Source of the DNA: Klebsiella sp. BIGb0138
GTDB lineage: Bacteria > Pseudomonadota > Gammaproteobacteria > Enterobacterales > Enterobacteriaceae
Assembly: GCF_004342285.1 (NCBI RefSeq)
Contig: NZ_SMCV01000003.1
Location: 248,001 to 312,000 of the forward strand
Reading direction: 5' to 3'
DNA length: 64,000 nt
The stretch's first letter is position 1. Each line of letters opens with the position of its first letter. The notes beneath the pieces are model-generated. The model ran no database searches and was not told the origin of the DNA. It saw only the letters and a list, made by a program, of their open reading frames with translations. Position numbers and translations under genes: made by a program. This document shows, in pieces, positions 1 to 7,608 of the stretch.

Positions 1-1
1 G

Positions 2-817
2 TTCGCCATCAGCCCGGGGCATATGAATAAGCTGCGCCCGGAAAGCATCCCGGAAGCGGTGATTGCCGGCGCGTCTGCGCTGGTGCTGACCTCTTATCTG
101 GTGCGCTGTAAACCGGGCGAGCCGATGCCGGATGCGACGATGAAAGCCATCGAATATGCCAAAAAGCATGACGTACCGGTGGTGCTGACCCTCGGAACCA
201 AATATGTGATTGCCGACAACCCGGCGTGGTGGCAGCAGTTCCTGAAGGAACATGTCTCTATCCTGGCAATGAACGAAGAAGAGGCGGAAGCGTTGACCGG
301 GCTTTCCGATCCGCTGCTGGCGTCCGATAAGGCGCTGGAGTGGGTTGACCTCGTGCTGTGTACCGCCGGGCCTGCCGGCCTGTATATGGCCAGTTTCACT
401 GAAGATGAAGCCAAACGTAAAACGCAGCACCCGCTGCTGCCGGGGGCGATCGCCGAATTCAACCAGTATGAGTTCAGCCGGGCGATGCGCCACCAGGATT
501 GCGTTAACCCGCTACGGATTTACTCGCATATCGCGCCGTACATGGGCGGGCCTGAAAAAATCATGAATACCAACGGAGCGGGCGATGGCGCGCTGGCGGC
601 GCTGCTGCATGATATTACCGCCAATAACTATCACCGTAATAACGTGCCGAACTCCAGCAAACACAAGTGTAAGTGGCTGACCTACTCGTCGCTGGCGCAG
701 GTGTGCAAATACGCTAACCGCGTGAGCTATCAGGTGCTGAATCAGCATTCGCCGCGTTTAACCCGCGGTCTGCCGGAGCGGGAAGATAGCCTGGAAGAGG
801 CCTACTGGGAGCGTTAA
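2..817 (+). CDS. gsk: inosine-guanosine kinase, 3' part
   Basis: Phosphorylates inosine and guanosine to IMP and GMP in purine salvage (PfkB/ribokinase family, cytoplasm). The reading frame is already open at base 2, so the first ATG at 23 is internal and about 160 N-terminal residues lie outside the window (E. coli Gsk is 434 aa). The C-terminal PfkB signature NTNGAGDGALAA, with the catalytic Asp, is visible around 565–600. The visible part is nearly colinear with E. coli Gsk through the C-terminus. It is followed convergently by ybaL, as in E. coli. Confidence 0.95.
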   Translation, partial: FAISPGHMNKLRPESIPEAVIAGASALVLTSYLVRCKPGEPMPDATMKAIEYAKKHDVPVVLTLGTKYVIADNPAWWQQFLKEHVSILAMNEEEAEALTGLSDPLLASDKALEWVDLVLCTAGPAGLYMASFTEDEAKRKTQHPLLPGAIAEFNQYEFSRAMRHQDCVNPLRIYSHIAPYMGGPEKIMNTNGAGDGALAALLHDITANNYHRNNVPNSSKHKCKWLTYSSLAQVCKYANRVSYQVLNQHSPRLTRGLPEREDSLEEAYWER

Positions 818-877
818 GCTCATCGCCCCTTTGGCGTCATGAAGGGGGAGTGGGTGGACGAAGAGGCTGAATGGTAA

Positions 878-897
878 CCTCCCCATATCAGGGGAGG
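878..897. other. hairpin between convergent gsk and ybaL
   Basis: A perfect 7-bp stem (CCTCCCC / GGGGAGG) with a 6-nt loop lies between the two convergent stop codons. There is no T-run on either strand, so it is not a classical intrinsic terminator. It may slow polymerase or protect mRNA ends; this is inference. Confidence 0.35.
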
Positions 898-923
898 CCA
901 TATGGCAACCTCGGGGGCCGTGC

Positions 924-2600
924 TTAGCCGGTGACCACTTCACCCGCCGGCGGCGTTTCCAGCAGCAGCAACATCGCGCGGGCGATTTCTCGCTCGCCCA
1001 TCACCACCTGGTTTGCGCCGCGTTCGGTAATGTAATCCACTTCATCATCATAATGCGCCCGGGCGATAATCTCGATATTCGGGCATTTCTCGCGCGCTGA
1101 GGCGACGATTTCTCCCGCCTCGTAGCCGTTAGGAATGGTCAGCAGCAGCCAGCGGGCGCAGTCCAGATGCGCCAGATTCATGATCTCTTCATTGGCGGCA
1201 TTGCCCAGCACCGCCCGAATACCGCGCGCGCGCAGCTCGTCCACGCGGGTGCGTGAGGTTTCGATGACCACCAGCGGGATCCCCTGCGCCATCAGCTTCT
1301 CACCCAGCAGGCTGCCGACGCGGCCAAACCCGACCAGCAGCGCGTGGTTGCAAATATCAACCGGGATCTGTTTCTCTTCCTCAAGCACCTCTTCGAAGGT
1401 TTGCTCGTCGAGAGTCTCGGTTTTATCGAGGTATTTTTCCAGCAGCGCGAACAGCACCGGGTTGAGCATAATCGAGATGATCGCCCCGGCAAGCACCAGG
1501 TTTTGCCCGGCCTGCGGCAGCAGATTCAGCGCCATACCGAGCCCGGCAAGAATAAAGGCGAACTCACCGATTTGCGCCAGACTGGCGGCGATGGTCAAGG
1601 CGGTACGCGGCGAGTGGCCGAACATTCGCACGAGGAAAAAGGCGACCACGGACTTACCGAAGATAATGATGGCCAGCGTGGCCAGTACCGCCAGCGGTTG
1701 TTCCAGCAGGACCATCGGGTCGAACAGCATGCCGACGGAGACGAAGAACAGCACGGCGAACGCATCGCGCAGCGGCAGGGTATCGTGCGCGGCGCGGTGG
1801 CTGAGCTCGGATTCATTCAGCACCATACCGGCGAAAAAGGCGCCGAGGGCAAAGGAGACGTCGAACAGCTCAACCGCGCCGAAGGCGATGCCAAGGGCCA
1901 GCGCCAGTACCGAAAGGGTAAACAGTTCGCGGGAGCCGGTGGCGGCGCTGCGGGACATAATCCACGGCACCAGGCGGCGGCCTACCAGCATCATAATGGC
2001 GATAAAGGCAATGACTTTGCCGATAGTGATGCCCATATCGACGGCCAGCGAGGCCAGGCCGACATCGCCTTTTTCCGCCATCCCGGCGACGGCCGGCAGC
2101 AGAACCAGGGTCAGCACCATCACTAAATCTTCGACGATCAGCCAGCCGATGGCGATTTGCCCTCGTTGACTATCAATGAGTTGCCGTTCCTCTAACGCGC
2201 GCAGCAGCACCACGGTACTGGCGGTTGACAGACACAGGCCAAAAACGATACCGGTCATCAGCGACCAGCCCAACACCGCAGAAAGCGCCATACCTAGCAG
2301 CGTTGCCACGGCTATCTGGGCAATCGCGCCGGGAATGGCGATGGACTTTACCGCCATCAAATCCTTTAACGAGAAGTGCAGCCCGACGCCAAACATCAGC
2401 AAAATGACGCCGAGTTCGGCCAGTTCAGGCGCCAGCTTGGTATCGGCAACAAAACCAGGGGTAAAAGGACCGGATAGCACGCCCGCTAATAAATATCCCA
2501 CCAGAGGAGAAATACGGAGCTTATTGGCAATCATGCCAAAAATAAAAGCGAGTACGAGCCCACCGACAATGGTGGTGATAAGCGGTGTTGCGTGGTGCAT
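924..2600 (-). CDS. ybaL: YbaL, CPA2-family cation:proton antiporter with TrkA-N domain
   Basis: Inner-membrane monovalent cation/proton antiporter of the KefB/KefC type. The first ~390 residues are a multi-helix Na/H exchanger domain. They are followed by a cytoplasmic Rossmann RCK/TrkA-N domain whose nucleotide-binding loop GFGRVGSLLGE is seen near residue 420. The ATG at 2600 gives 558 aa, the E. coli length, and has an AAGGAG ribosome site 5–10 nt upstream. A further upstream in-frame ATG at 2627 would add nine residues and is less likely. The transported ion is not settled by sequence. Confidence 0.93.
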   Translation of the reverse strand: MHHATPLITTIVGGLVLAFIFGMIANKLRISPLVGYLLAGVLSGPFTPGFVADTKLAPELAELGVILLMFGVGLHFSLKDLMAVKSIAIPGAIAQIAVATLLGMALSAVLGWSLMTGIVFGLCLSTASTVVLLRALEERQLIDSQRGQIAIGWLIVEDLVMVLTLVLLPAVAGMAEKGDVGLASLAVDMGITIGKVIAFIAIMMLVGRRLVPWIMSRSAATGSRELFTLSVLALALGIAFGAVELFDVSFALGAFFAGMVLNESELSHRAAHDTLPLRDAFAVLFFVSVGMLFDPMVLLEQPLAVLATLAIIIFGKSVVAFFLVRMFGHSPRTALTIAASLAQIGEFAFILAGLGMALNLLPQAGQNLVLAGAIISIMLNPVLFALLEKYLDKTETLDEQTFEEVLEEEKQIPVDICNHALLVGFGRVGSLLGEKLMAQGIPLVVIETSRTRVDELRARGIRAVLGNAANEEIMNLAHLDCARWLLLTIPNGYEAGEIVASAREKCPNIEIIARAHYDDEVDYITERGANQVVMGEREIARAMLLLLETPPAGEVVTG

Positions 2601-2832
2601 TCCGTCTCCTTGCGTGTGGTGAGCCAATCCATTTTCGGTATTAAACCAAAAACCGAGTAATAGTTTATGACAGTTTTAACGGTTTTGTTTATGAATAATT
2701 GTTGAATTCTGCAGAAAAGTGGAATTAGCCCGCAAAAAAGCACAGATCGGAAAACAGCAGCAGGTAATGCGGGGGAGCGCCTATAGGGTAAGGGATTCCG
2801 GCGACCAAAGTTTCACTTTAGCCGCCGGATAA

Positions 2833-4053
2833 TCATGATTTTTGACGGTTGTCAGGGAGGAATATCGTCAATATGCCGAGAAGTGGGAGGAAAGCGCAGA
2901 TTTTGTAGACCAACTCGATACTGGTATGGTCAGCCAGCAGCCCCAGTACGGCGGCTCCAAGGCCGCCCATACCAAATGCAAAGCCGAAAAACAGACCGGA
3001 AACCATGCCGATACGGCCGGGTAACAGCTCCTGGGCGTAGACCAAAATGGCTGAAAACGCCGACGCGAGGATAAAACCAATAATCATGGTCAAAATCCCC
3101 GTCCATTCAAGGGTGGCGTACGGCAAAACGAGGGTAAAGGGAGCTACGCCGAGGATTGAGCCCCAAATCACATATTTACGTCCGATCTTATCGCCGATAG
3201 GCCCGCCAATCACCGTACCTGCGGCCACGGCGAACAGGAAGATAAACAGGTGGACCTGCGCATTCTGCACCGATAATCCGAATTTATGCATCAGATAAAA
3301 GGTGTAATAGCTGCTAATGCTCGCCATATAGAAGTATTTCGAGAAAATCAGCATCAGCAGAATGCTTACCGCCAGAATCACCTTGTTTTTCGGCAGCGGG
3401 TTGGCGATGACCGTCTGCGGTTTACCTTTATTAATCCGATGCTGGGCGGCATACCAGCGGCTGATTTGCGACAGCACGACGATGGCCAGCAGCGCGGCCA
3501 GCACGAACCACGCCACGTTGCCTTTACCATAAGGGGCGATAATGACCGCCGCCAGCAGCGGGCCGAGCGAACTACCAAAATTGCCGCCGACCTGGAACAG
3601 CGACTGGGCCAGACCGTGGCGCCCGCCGGAGGCCATACGCGCCACGCGCGACGATTCCGGATGGAAGACCGAAGAACCGGTACCAACCAGCGCGGCGGCG
3701 AGCAGCACCATGGCAAAACTTCCGGCCAGCGCCAGCAGCACCAGGCCGCTGAGGGTGAAGCACATTCCGATCGGCAGCGACCACGGCATCGGGTGTTTGT
3801 CGGTCCAGTAGCCGACAACCGGCTGGAGCAGCGACGAGGCCAGCTGGAAGGTGAGGGTGATCATCCCGATTTGCACAAAAGTCAGAGAAAACTCCGACTG
3901 CAGCAGCGGGTAAATCGCCAGAATCAGCGACTGGATCATGTCGTTTAGCAAATGGGAAAGGCTGATGGCGCCCAGAATACCAAACGAGGTGCGTGCTTTT
4001 GGCGGCGCAGACGCGGGGCCGGATACGGGTTGAATGGTCTGATTCATTGTCAT
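2833..4053 (-). CDS. fsr: fosmidomycin resistance-type MFS efflux protein Fsr
   Basis: Twelve-helix major facilitator protein of the inner membrane. Its E. coli counterpart exports fosmidomycin when overproduced; the native substrate is unknown. The sequence matches E. coli Fsr almost end to end, including the N-terminal segment ARTSFGILGAISLSHLLNDM and the GRIGMVSGLFFGFAFGMGG region. The start at 4053 gives 406 aa, the family length; an ATG two codons later (4047) is also possible. It is divergent from ushA, with a palindromic repeat just upstream. Confidence 0.93.
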   Translation of the reverse strand: MTMNQTIQPVSGPASAPPKARTSFGILGAISLSHLLNDMIQSLILAIYPLLQSEFSLTFVQIGMITLTFQLASSLLQPVVGYWTDKHPMPWSLPIGMCFTLSGLVLLALAGSFAMVLLAAALVGTGSSVFHPESSRVARMASGGRHGLAQSLFQVGGNFGSSLGPLLAAVIIAPYGKGNVAWFVLAALLAIVVLSQISRWYAAQHRINKGKPQTVIANPLPKNKVILAVSILLMLIFSKYFYMASISSYYTFYLMHKFGLSVQNAQVHLFIFLFAVAAGTVIGGPIGDKIGRKYVIWGSILGVAPFTLVLPYATLEWTGILTMIIGFILASAFSAILVYAQELLPGRIGMVSGLFFGFAFGMGGLGAAVLGLLADHTSIELVYKICAFLPLLGILTIFLPDNRQKS

Positions 4054-4062
4054 AGGTTCACT

Positions 4063-4173
4063 TATACCATCATACTTCAGGTTGCAGGTGCATTGGTTAC
4101 GTTTGTTCACCCGAATCGCTTATCGGAATTGGCTCACTTGCCACCTGCCGGCAACTTGAATGGTTCAGGTATA
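4063..4173. repeat. imperfect palindromic intergenic repeat, about 111 bp
   Basis: Begins TATACC and ends GGTATA. The outer arms (CAGGTTGCAGGTG and CACCTGCCGGCAACTTG) pair with each other, and inner arms around CACCCGAATCG/TATCGGAATTGG make a long imperfect hairpin. The layout resembles the long palindromic repeats scattered between genes in Yersinia, Serratia and related enterics (YPAL/ERIC-like; recognised from memory). It sits in the fsr–ushA divergent region. Confidence 0.6.
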
Positions 4174-4263
4174 CAAAGTGATATAGAGGATGCAGGTGGA
4201 ATTATTATCTGACTAACATACCCGTCCCTCAGGTTTGAAGGAAGTCTCAATTCTGAAAACCTA

Positions 4264-4291
4264 TTTGTCTCATGGCGTAACTCGCTATACT
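4264..4291 (+). promoter_or_regulatory. candidate ushA promoter
   Basis: A TATACT −10 hexamer at 4286–4291 and a weak −35 (TTTGTC at 4264–4269) with 16-bp spacing precede ushA by about 30 nt. The ribosome site AGGGAGAG follows at 4313–4320. Confidence 0.4.
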
Positions 4292-4324
4292 TTCGGCACT
4301 TGTTATTAAGTCAGGGAGAGAAAG

Positions 4325-5977
4325 ATGCACTATTTAAAACGCGGCGTCGCGCTGGCGTTATTCGCCGCATTGTCGCTGGGCAGCTTATCCGCGCAGGCCT
4401 ATGAGCAGGACAAAACCTATAAGATCACCATCCTGCATACCAACGATCACCACGGCCATTTCTGGCGTAATGACTACGGTGAATATGGCCTGGCGGCGCA
4501 AAAAACGCTGGTGGACGGTATTCGTAAAGAGGTCGCAGCCGAGGGCGGCAGCGTGCTATTGCTGTCCGGCGGCGATATTAATACCGGGGTGCCGGAATCT
4601 GATTTACAGGACGCCGAACCGGATTTTCGCGGCATGAATCTGATTGGTTATGATGCGATGGCGGTCGGCAACCACGAATTTGATAATCCGTTGAGCGTAT
4701 TACGCCAGCAGGAAAAGCTGGCTAAGTTTCCGTTCCTCTCCGCCAATATCTACCAGAAGAGCACCGGCGAGCGCCTGTTTAAACCCTGGGCGTTGTTTAA
4801 ACGCGGGGGGTTAAACATTGCGGTGATTGGCCTGACGACCGATGACACGGCGAAGATCGGTAACCCGGAGTATTTTACCGATATTGAATTCCGCAAACCG
4901 GCGGATGAAGCCAAACTGGTTATCCAGGAGCTGCAGCAGAATGAAAAACCGGACGTGATTCTGGCGACCACCCACATGGGCCATTACGACAACGGCAATC
5001 ACGGTTCTAACGCGCCGGGAGATGTGGAAATGGCGCGCAGCCTGCCGGCCGGCTCGCTGGCGATGATTGTCGGCGGTCATTCGCAGGATCCGGTCTGTAT
5101 GGCATCGGAGAATAAAAAGCAGGTCGATTACGTGCCGGGTACGCCCTGCGCGCCGGACAAACAGAATGGGATCTGGATTGTCCAGGCCCATGAGTGGGGC
5201 AAGTACGTTGGGCGCGCGGATTTTGAGTTCCGCAACGGCGAGATGAAGCTGGTGCATTATCAGCTGATTCCGGTCAACCTGAAGAAGAAGGTCACCTACG
5301 ATAACGGCCAGAGCGAACGCGTGCTCTATACGCCGCAAATCCCGGAGAACCCGCAGATGCTTTCGCTGCTGACGCCGTTCCAGAATAAGGGCAAAGCGCA
5401 GCTGCAGGTTAAAATCGGCAGCGTGAACGGCCATCTTGAGGGCGATCGCAGCAAGGTTCGTTTCGTGCAGACCAATATGGGGCGCCTGCTGCTGGCGGCG
5501 CAAATGGCGCGCAGCAATGCCGATTTTGCCGTGATGAGCGGCGGCGGTATTCGTGACTCCATCGAAGCCGGGGATATTACCTATAAGGATGTGATGAAGG
5601 TGCAGCCGTTCGGTAACGTGCTGGTGTATGTCGATATGAATGGCCAGGAAGTGACGGAGTACCTGACCGCGGTAGCGCAGATGAAGCCGGACTCCGGCGC
5701 CTATCCGCAATTCGCCAATGTCAGCTTCGTGGCGAAAGACGGCAAGCTGAATGCGTTGAAAATTAAAGGCGAGCCGGTCGATCCGACGAAGACCTACCGT
5801 ATGGCAACGTTGAGCTTCAACGGGAGCGGCGGCGATGGCTATCCGCATATCGACAATAAACCGGGGTATGTGAATACCGGTTTTATCGATGCCGAAGTGC
5901 TGAAGGAGTATATCCAGAAGAACTCGCCGCTGGACGCGGCTGCCTTTGAGCCGCAAGGCGAGGTCAGCTGGCAGTAA
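4325..5977 (+). CDS. ushA: periplasmic UDP-sugar hydrolase / 5'-nucleotidase UshA
   Basis: Hydrolyses UDP-sugars and 5'-nucleotides in the periplasm so the nucleoside can be imported. It has a 25-residue Sec signal peptide ending AQA. The calcineurin-type dimetal phosphoesterase domain follows, with HTNDHHGHF (Asp41, His43), GGDINTG and GNHEFD. The C-terminal 5'-nucleotidase domain includes NGSGGDGYP near the end. At 550 aa it matches E. coli UshA. A strong AGGGAGAG ribosome site precedes the ATG. Confidence 0.96.
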   Translation: MHYLKRGVALALFAALSLGSLSAQAYEQDKTYKITILHTNDHHGHFWRNDYGEYGLAAQKTLVDGIRKEVAAEGGSVLLLSGGDINTGVPESDLQDAEPDFRGMNLIGYDAMAVGNHEFDNPLSVLRQQEKLAKFPFLSANIYQKSTGERLFKPWALFKRGGLNIAVIGLTTDDTAKIGNPEYFTDIEFRKPADEAKLVIQELQQNEKPDVILATTHMGHYDNGNHGSNAPGDVEMARSLPAGSLAMIVGGHSQDPVCMASENKKQVDYVPGTPCAPDKQNGIWIVQAHEWGKYVGRADFEFRNGEMKLVHYQLIPVNLKKKVTYDNGQSERVLYTPQIPENPQMLSLLTPFQNKGKAQLQVKIGSVNGHLEGDRSKVRFVQTNMGRLLLAAQMARSNADFAVMSGGGIRDSIEAGDITYKDVMKVQPFGNVLVYVDMNGQEVTEYLTAVAQMKPDSGAYPQFANVSFVAKDGKLNALKIKGEPVDPTKTYRMATLSFNGSGGDGYPHIDNKPGYVNTGFIDAEVLKEYIQKNSPLDAAAFEPQGEVSWQ

Positions 5978-6038
5978 CCGGAGTCGCGCGATTCGCGTCG
6001 CGCTGCTCATAGCGGGCTATCGATCGGGCGAACCGGCT

Positions 6039-6070
6039 CCCGGATAAGGCGCAACAGGCCGCTATCCGGG
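6039..6070. repeat. REP-type palindrome
   Basis: An inverted repeat (CCCGGATAAGGC ... GCCGCTATCCGGG) in the ushA–ybaK convergent gap has the usual enterobacterial REP form. It probably stabilises the ushA mRNA 3' end (inference). Confidence 0.6.
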
Positions 6071-6081
6071 GACGCAGCCGC

Positions 6082-6561
6082 TTAATCGCGGCGGGCGATA
6101 TCGGCGAATTTCGCCTCGAGGATCCGCGCTAAATCGCTGGCCGCCAGCTCAATATCCAGCCCGCGTTTGCCGCCGGAAATATAGATGGCGGTAAACGCCT
6201 GCGCCGGCGCATCGATCAGCGTCGGCAGGCGCTTTTTCTGCCCAAGCGGGCTAATCCCGCCGACCAGATAGCCGGTGGTGCGCTGGGCGACCAGCGGGTC
6301 AGCCATATCCACCTTCTTCGCCCCCAGGGCTTTGGCCACTTTTTTCAAATCCAGCTGGCCGGCAACCGGCGTCACCGCCACGGCCAGATGCTTCATATCC
6401 CCGTTTATCGCCACCAGCAGCGTCTTATAAACCTGATCCGCATTCAGTCCCAGTTTACGCACCACTTCGTCGCCGAAGTTGGTTTCGCTGGGGTCGTGAT
6501 CGTAGCTGTGGACCTTAAAAGGGATGTTGTTTTTTTCGAGTAACTTAACGGCGGGAGTCAT
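6082..6561 (-). CDS. ybaK: Cys-tRNA(Pro) deacylase YbaK
   Basis: A 159-aa trans-editing protein that hydrolyses Cys mischarged on tRNA-Pro. It is a stand-alone YbaK/INS-type editing domain. The [17 protein letters not shown] segment and the conserved Lys in VYKTLL (near residue 46) mark the family. Length and position match E. coli. The small RNA gene chiX lies just upstream on the opposite strand. Confidence 0.94.
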   Translation of the reverse strand: MTPAVKLLEKNNIPFKVHSYDHDPSETNFGDEVVRKLGLNADQVYKTLLVAINGDMKHLAVAVTPVAGQLDLKKVAKALGAKKVDMADPLVAQRTTGYLVGGISPLGQKKRLPTLIDAPAQAFTAIYISGGKRGLDIELAASDLARILEAKFADIARRD

Positions 6562-6648
6562 AGCTATCCTTCTTACTAACCGATCTCACGTGCAGTCAGC
6601 ATACGCCTGATGAATGTGTAAAAAATAGTACCATCTTGCGCAATAGTA

Positions 6649-6678
6649 TTGGCAGTGATGGTCACTTTGAGCGACAAT
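6649..6678 (+). promoter_or_regulatory. chiX promoter
   Basis: TTGGCA at 6649–6654 and GACAAT at 6673–6678 with an 18-bp spacer would start a transcript at about 6684, just before the first ChiX hairpin. Confidence 0.5.
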
Positions 6679-6683
6679 CGAAC

Positions 6684-6764
6684 GATCCGAGGTGCAAATC
6701 TCGGGATAATAATAATGATGAAATTCCTCTTTGACGGGCCAATAGAAATATTGGCCATTTTTTT
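6684..6764 (+). ncRNA. chiX: ChiX (MicM/SroB) Hfq-dependent small RNA
   Basis: ChiX silences chitoporin (chiP) and chitobiose-PTS mRNAs until chitosugars induce a decoy. E. coli chiX lies in this same ybaK–ybaP gap. The sequence keeps the pairing core TGAAATTCCTCTTTGACG (about 6718–6735). The terminator stem GGCCAATA/TATTGGCC (6737–6744 and 6749–6756) has a GAAA loop and a seven-T tail. The 5' hairpin (CCGAG ... CTCGG, 6687–6705) is diverged from E. coli but keeps its position. The terminator tail overlaps the ybaP stop codon on the other strand. Confidence 0.92.
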
Positions 6765-7557
6765 ACGTCAGCATATCGGGCAGGTTCCCTTCACCGTATA
6801 GATGTAACGCGCCGACGGCGACGACGTAGCGCCCCGGCGGCAGCGCCAGCAGCGTCTCGCGCCAGGCCAGATTGCGCTGGTGCATGAGGACATCGTACAG
6901 CGACTGGCTAAAGGTGGTGGGTAGCGCGGTCGCGCCTTTGGCCGGCGGCTGCTCCAGCCACCAGCCGATCATCACCTGTAGAAGACGGGCGTTGGTGCGC
7001 CAGTGGGTCAGCGTATCTTCCAGCAGCGCCAGCCCGCCATCCGGGAGATCGCGCAGCAGCGCTATCTGGCTGTCGGTACCTTCCAGCTCCATCACCCGTA
7101 CGCGGTGCTCGCGCGCCGCCATCAGCAGCTGGTAATCGATGCCATAGTCCGGGCGCAGTCCCAGCTTCTGGGCCTGGGTCGCCTGCAGCACCATGGCTAC
7201 CTGCCACAGCGGCTGGCTGTCAAACAGCGCCGTCGACAGCCCCAGTTCGGCGGCTCGCGCTTCCAGTTCGCCGAGCTGTTCCGCGTTTAAGCGTTCAGCC
7301 AGAGGCGGGTAAACGGGGAGGTTACTGAAGGGCGTTTCGTTGCCGGTAATGTCCGCCTCAACGATGAGGGCATCGGCCTGACGAATCTTTTTTAGCAGTC
7401 TGGCGGGTGGGGGCGACATGTCGCGGGTGCCCATATGAATACTGCCAACCAGATGCAAATAGCGCTCTCCGGGAAGGGTAATATCCAGTGCGGGCCAGGA
7501 ATAAGACGAGCCGACGGCGGCTCGCCACAGCATTTTTATCCGGTTTAACAGGCCCAT
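6763..7557 (-). CDS. ybaP: TraB/GumN-family protein YbaP
   Basis: A 264-aa protein of the TraB/GumN (Tiki-like) family of putative metalloproteases; the bacterial role is unknown. Two family motifs are visible: LVGSIHMG near the N-terminus and GALHLYGEGNLPDML at the very end. A conserved Glu lies in ALIVEAD. The ATG at 7557 is chosen over the upstream 7608 because it gives the E. coli length and has an ACGGAG ribosome site. The stop codon overlaps the ChiX terminator tail. Confidence 0.88.
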   Translation of the reverse strand: MGLLNRIKMLWRAAVGSSYSWPALDITLPGERYLHLVGSIHMGTRDMSPPPARLLKKIRQADALIVEADITGNETPFSNLPVYPPLAERLNAEQLGELEARAAELGLSTALFDSQPLWQVAMVLQATQAQKLGLRPDYGIDYQLLMAAREHRVRVMELEGTDSQIALLRDLPDGGLALLEDTLTHWRTNARLLQVMIGWWLEQPPAKGATALPTTFSQSLYDVLMHQRNLAWRETLLALPPGRYVVAVGALHLYGEGNLPDMLT

Positions 7558-7608
7558 ACGCGCTCCGTAGTGTGAAGCCCTCATGCTAGCGCGTATGGGT
7601 GACAACAT

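Noticed and set aside
1135..2169. 344-codon plus-strand frame over ybaL
   Set aside because: Ser/Arg-rich antisense shadow of ybaL.
4811..6010. 399-codon minus-strand frame over ushA
   Set aside because: Antisense shadow of ushA in GC-rich DNA; no family resemblance.
6576..6758. 60-codon minus-strand frame between ybaK and ybaP
   Set aside because: Lies antisense to the ChiX small RNA gene and shows no coding character.
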